Below are positions 5,899-8,235 of a DNA stretch of 8,235 nt, piece by piece. Source of the DNA: an uncultured Saprospiraceae bacterium (GTDB lineage: Bacteria > Bacteroidota > Bacteroidia > Chitinophagales > Saprospiraceae). Positions within the stretch are counted from its first letter, which is position 1. Every line of letters starts with the position of its first letter. A model generated the notes under the pieces. It did no database searches. It worked only from the letters and a program-made list of their open reading frames with translations, and was not told where the DNA came from. The stretch is taken from contig CALGLS010000556.1 in assembly GCA_937959375.1 (NCBI GenBank), forward strand, positions 1 through 8,235, given 5' to 3'. The position numbers were made by a program, and so were the translations under genes.

Positions 5899-5942
5899 GT
5901 GACATACATCACAGGAATAGATTATTTATTGCTGTTACTTTG
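5898..5942 (+). promoter_or_regulatory. Crp/Fnr-type operator and -7 box of the rhodanese operon
   Basis: TGTGACATACATCACA at 5898-5913 is a perfect TGTGA-N6-TCACA operator. TTACTTTG at 5935-5942 matches TAnnTTTG at all but one base. The operator centre lies 36.5 bases before the last base of the box, exactly as at 2466-2511, so both are predicted class II activator promoters read by the same regulator. Transcription would start near 5947, giving a leader of about 24 nt. Near-identity of the six spacer bases (CATACA here, CATAGA there) adds to the likeness. Confidence 0.78.
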
Positions 5943-5970
5943 GACCAATGAATAAGACAGAGAAGCAGTA

Positions 5971-6333
5971 ATGAGAAAATTTTCTAGAAAGATTCCACGT
6001 AGAGGTAGCTTTGATGGTAACATCGAAACTCTTGAAGCAAAAGTATTTCAACGCAAGTTGGAAAGAACAAAAAATCCTATAGTCATCGATGTAAGTACTC
6101 CTGAAGAATTCGAAAAGGGGAGTATACCCAAAGCAATTAATGTTAGCTATCAGTCTGACAACTTTTGGGATCATATCAAAGCTTACATAAATCAAGATGA
6201 AATTTTTGTGTGTTCTTATACTGGACATAAAAGTGTGAGAGCCTGTATGTTAATGCGGAATGGTGGATTTGAAAAGAATAAGATTTATAATCTTGAAGGA
6301 GGTTATCGATCTTGGGAAAAGGGTAGGGTTTAA
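5971..6333 (+). CDS. Single-domain rhodanese-like sulfurtransferase
   Basis: Rhodaneses move sulfane sulfur through a cysteine persulfide. This 120-aa protein has the family marks: IDVSTPEEFEKGSIPKAINV (39-58), an active-site loop beginning at Cys81 and the closing motif NLEGGYRSW (107-115). The loop reads CSYTGHKS. Related proteins usually have CYTGHT/S or CxxGxR-S, with six residues from Cys to the basic residue; here Ser82 occupies the usual Cys position and the loop counts seven, so activity or specificity may differ. Cys92 is a second cysteine. There is no signal peptide, so it is cytoplasmic. It is first in a likely operon with two YeeE/YedE proteins and sits under a Crp-type operator, which points to reduced-sulfur handling (inference). 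Confidence 0.85.
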   Translation: MRKFSRKIPRRGSFDGNIETLEAKVFQRKLERTKNPIVIDVSTPEEFEKGSIPKAINVSYQSDNFWDHIKAYINQDEIFVCSYTGHKSVRACMLMRNGGFEKNKIYNLEGGYRSWEKGRV

Positions 6334-6362
6334 AATTTTATGATCTAAACTAATTTTTGGAG

Positions 6363-6395
6363 CCTGTCTGCTTAGTACTTAATCGGACAGGTTTT
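6363..6395 (+). terminator. Weak terminator or attenuator between rhodanese and transporter genes
   Basis: CCTGTC (6363-6368) pairs with GACAGG (6386-6391) around a 17-base loop, followed by four T. The stem is short and the T-run brief, so termination is probably partial. That would lower transporter expression relative to rhodanese. Confidence 0.45.
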
Positions 6396-6426
6396 GAATA
6401 ACTTCGTTGCAAAACAATCAAAAAAA

Positions 6427-7005
6427 ATGATAGAATTCCTTTCACAACCATGGCATTGGTCCGTTTCAGGATTGTCGATTGCCTTCGTAATGTTTTTATT
6501 GATTTATTTAGGACAGCGATTTGGTGTTTCCTCTTCGTTTAAAGCGATGTGCAGCATCGGTGGTGCTGGATATGTAGCAGATTATTTCAAATACGATTGG
6601 AAATCACATGATTGGCTCTTGGTTTTTATCTTGGGGACTATTATTGGAGGAGGTATTGCGGTGACCTTTTTAGGAAGTCCCGATCCTGTTCAAATTTCTT
6701 CAGCGACCATTCAGGATTTGAGTAACTTAGGAATTCAAACACCTCGCACAAACGCTGAAGGATTAGGTTTTTTGCCAAAAGAGATTTTTAATTTTGAAAT
6801 GCTTGGTTCCATAAAGGGAATATTATTAATGGTTGTTGGTGGTTTCTTGGTTGGTTTTGGAACACGCTATGCCGGTGGTTGTACTTCAGGTCATGCGATT
6901 AGTGGATTGTCCAATCTCCAGTTGCCTTCACTTGTGGCAGTTATTGGATTTTTTATTGGAGGATTGATTACAACCTTTATTTTATTACCACTCATTTTAG
7001 CATAA
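6427..7005 (+). CDS. YeeE/YedE-family membrane protein, N-terminal half-transporter
   Basis: This family (TsuA-like) moves thiosulfate or related sulfur species across the inner membrane using conserved cysteines. The 192-aa protein has hydrophobic segments at about 14-30, 62-83, 128-148 and 165-190, and the family signature GFGTRYAGGCTSGHAISG at 143-160 with Cys152. Cys42, in FKAMCSIGG, is a second likely pathway residue. Full-length family members carry two such repeats; here the second half is a separate gene 22 bases downstream. The frame is open upstream to a TTG at 6394, but that overlaps the hairpin, so ATG 6427 (MIEFLSQPWHW) is preferred. No promoter is obvious, and it probably depends on read-through from the rhodanese promoter. 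The transported species is inferred. Confidence 0.85.
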   Translation: MIEFLSQPWHWSVSGLSIAFVMFLLIYLGQRFGVSSSFKAMCSIGGAGYVADYFKYDWKSHDWLLVFILGTIIGGGIAVTFLGSPDPVQISSATIQDLSNLGIQTPRTNAEGLGFLPKEIFNFEMLGSIKGILLMVVGGFLVGFGTRYAGGCTSGHAISGLSNLQLPSLVAVIGFFIGGLITTFILLPLILA

Positions 7006-7027
7006 TAACATCTAAGAAAATCAGATT

Positions 7028-7441
7028 ATGAAATTATTAAAATTCCTTTTTGTCGGTATCCTTTTCGGAATTGTGATGACTAAGTCAGAAGCGGTTTCTT
7101 GGTTTCGAATTCAAGAGATGTTTCGCTTCCAAAGCTTTCATATGTATGGAATTATTGGAGTGGCCGTTGTTGCTGGGGCCATCATGCATTTTCTGATTAA
7201 GTCAGGAAAGATGAAAAATCAATTTGGTGAAGTTATTCAATTTTCAGAAAAACCAAAAACCTACGTAGCCAGTATTCTCGGTGGTACTATTTTCGGATTG
7301 GGTTGGGCCTTGACAGGAGCTTGCCCTGGGCCACTTTATACCTTGTTGGGGCAGGGTAATTGGGTCATCTTAGTAGTAATAGGAAGCGCACTGTTAGGAG
7401 CACTTGTTTACGGGATGTTAAAACCCAAATTGCCTCATTAA
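7028..7441 (+). CDS. YeeE/YedE-type (DUF6691-like) membrane protein, C-terminal half-transporter
   Basis: The 137-aa protein has four hydrophobic segments (about 5-20, 39-57, 80-102, 110-131) and the motif LGWALTGACPGPLYTLLGQG with Cys99, the counterpart of the GGCTSGH loop in the upstream gene. It starts 22 bases after that gene and almost certainly pairs with it to form one sulfur-compound transporter in the inner membrane. Such split pairs are frequent in Bacteroidota and Proteobacteria, often beside rhodaneses, persulfide dioxygenases or sulfide-responsive regulators. The N-terminus is hydrophobic but is read as the first membrane segment and not a cleaved signal, as there is no cleavage site. 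The exact substrate (thiosulfate, sulfide or persulfide) is not shown by the sequence. Confidence 0.85.
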   Translation: MKLLKFLFVGILFGIVMTKSEAVSWFRIQEMFRFQSFHMYGIIGVAVVAGAIMHFLIKSGKMKNQFGEVIQFSEKPKTYVASILGGTIFGLGWALTGACPGPLYTLLGQGNWVILVVIGSALLGALVYGMLKPKLPH

Positions 7442-7448
7442 TTTTCCA

Positions 7449-7456
7449 TATCTTTG
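7449..7456 (+). promoter_or_regulatory. Predicted -7 box of the di-heme peroxidase gene
   Basis: TATCTTTG matches TAnnTTTG exactly, 26 bases before the start codon, with a TTG at 7430-7432 a little closer than the usual -33 spacing. The peroxidase may thus have its own promoter. No Crp-type operator lies at the position seen in the other two promoters. Confidence 0.45.
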
Positions 7457-7482
7457 TGAGGTACTTAATATTTAAGATTTTC

Positions 7483-8235
7483 ATGAAGGGCATTACAATT
7501 ATTTCTATATTTCTGCTTTTATTATTTAGCTTTTTTACAAAAGTAGAAACAACTCGAGATCCAGTAACTAGTGAAGTTGACTTAGGGAAGGAGTTGTTTT
7601 TTGATAAGATCTTATCGCTTGATCACAGCATTTCCTGTGCAAGTTGTCACCAACCAGAATTTGCTTTTGCCGACACCTTAGCTTTCTCAAAGGGGGTAGG
7701 AGATAGTATTGGACTTCGCAATACGCCCTCCGTTATGAATATGGCTTTTCGACCTTTCTTTTTTTATGATGGCCGTGCTGCAACTTTAGAAGAGCAGGCA
7801 ATACATCCTATTGAAGATCCCTTAGAAATGCACTTGGATTATACAACTGCTGTGAAACGGGTCCGAAATGAAGATTTTTATCAAACTGCTTTTGAGACAG
7901 TTTATGCATCTGAACCAGATTCTGCATTAATATTGAAAGCTTTGGCAGAATTTATTCGCAGCCTTGAAAGCGATGGTTCTGCGCCGCATGATCTTTGGCT
8001 GAATGATATAGATAGTACCGCTATGACAGCTTCTCAGATTAGGGGAAGAGAGGTGTTTCGAGGTGAAAAAGCAAAGTGCTTTGATTGCCATTTTAGTCCA
8101 GATTTTACGGGCGATGAGTTTCGAAATACAGGATTATTTGATGGAAGTGCAAAACTAAATGATACTGGAAGATTCAAAATTACAAAGGACAGTACTGATC
8201 TAGGAAAGTTTAAAGTACCCGGTTTAAGAAACGTG
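7483..8235 (+). CDS. Di-heme cytochrome c peroxidase / MauG-family protein (3' end outside window)
   Basis: The first 251 codons are present and the frame is open at the window edge. An N-terminal hydrophobic segment (about 4-18) acts as signal peptide or anchor. Two c-type heme motifs follow: CASCH at 52-56 and CFDCH at 199-203. Family marks include LGKELFFDKILS (34-45), FYDGRAATLEEQA (94-106), HPIEDPLEM (108-116, Met116 a possible heme ligand) and VPGLRNV at the edge. These enzymes reduce hydrogen peroxide in the periplasm with electrons from cytochromes, or oxidise protein or small substrates as MauG does; which applies here cannot be decided. Hemes are attached outside the cytoplasm. It starts 41 bases after the transporter pair and may belong to the same stress or sulfur response (inference). 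A full protein would be about 330-360 aa. Confidence 0.88.
   Translation, partial: MKGITIISIFLLLLFSFFTKVETTRDPVTSEVDLGKELFFDKILSLDHSISCASCHQPEFAFADTLAFSKGVGDSIGLRNTPSVMNMAFRPFFFYDGRAATLEEQAIHPIEDPLEMHLDYTTAVKRVRNEDFYQTAFETVYASEPDSALILKALAEFIRSLESDGSAPHDLWLNDIDSTAMTASQIRGREVFRGEKAKCFDCHFSPDFTGDEFRNTGLFDGSAKLNDTGRFKITKDSTDLGKFKVPGLRNV

Noticed and set aside
5948..5971. Seven-codon leader frame whose stop overlaps the rhodanese start (TAATG)
   Set aside because: With a predicted start near 5947 the ATG would be almost leaderless; so short a frame is expected by chance.
6394..6426. TTG start at 6394 for the first YeeE/YedE gene
   Set aside because: It overlaps the hairpin and T-run, gives a polar lysine-rich extension before the membrane protein, and an ATG at 6427 is available.

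Overview
The window looks like Bacteroidota (Flavobacteriia/Cytophagia type; the genus cannot be fixed). Evidence: AT-rich DNA, no Shine-Dalgarno sequences before the starts, several Bacteroidota-style -7 boxes (TAnnTTTG), lipoproteins including one with a Lys/Glu-rich tail right after the lipid cysteine, and a Crp/Fnr protein of a type common in that phylum. All genes are on the + strand.

Layout. 1-378 has no gene but carries a 109-bp imperfect palindrome that looks like a dispersed intergenic repeat. 379-2228 holds a class I SAM-dependent methyltransferase, a small lipoprotein and the tRNA pseudouridine synthase TruC. 2229-2765 has no protein gene, but contains a perfect Crp-type operator, a -7 box and a rho-independent terminator about 120 nt downstream, with no ATG between them: a candidate small RNA. 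A Crp/Fnr-family regulator (2766-3419) follows, then a 552-aa TPR lipoprotein (3543-5201). 5210-5832 is a non-coding element with 37-bp terminal inverted repeats and flanking TA dinucleotides, best read as a MITE-like element full of nested inverted repeats. After it come a terminator, a second perfect Crp-type operator and -7 box with the same geometry as the first, a rhodanese (5971-6333), two YeeE/YedE-type membrane proteins (6427-7005, 7028-7441) and the first 251 codons of a di-heme cytochrome c peroxidase/MauG-family protein that runs off the window.

How it may work together (inference). Rhodanese plus a split YeeE/YedE transporter points to uptake or handling of reduced sulfur (thiosulfate, sulfide, persulfide). 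The regulator has the same R-E-x3-R recognition-helix pattern as E. coli CRP, which reads TGTGA-N6-TCACA, and exactly that operator lies before both the candidate small RNA and the rhodanese operon. The regulator also has a Cys-x5-Cys-Cys cluster where a typical cyclic-nucleotide pocket would be, so it may sense redox or sulfur state. The most notable points are the candidate Crp/Fnr-controlled small RNA beside the regulator gene, the paired operators, the MITE-like element, and the rhodanese whose active-site cysteine is shifted by one residue.
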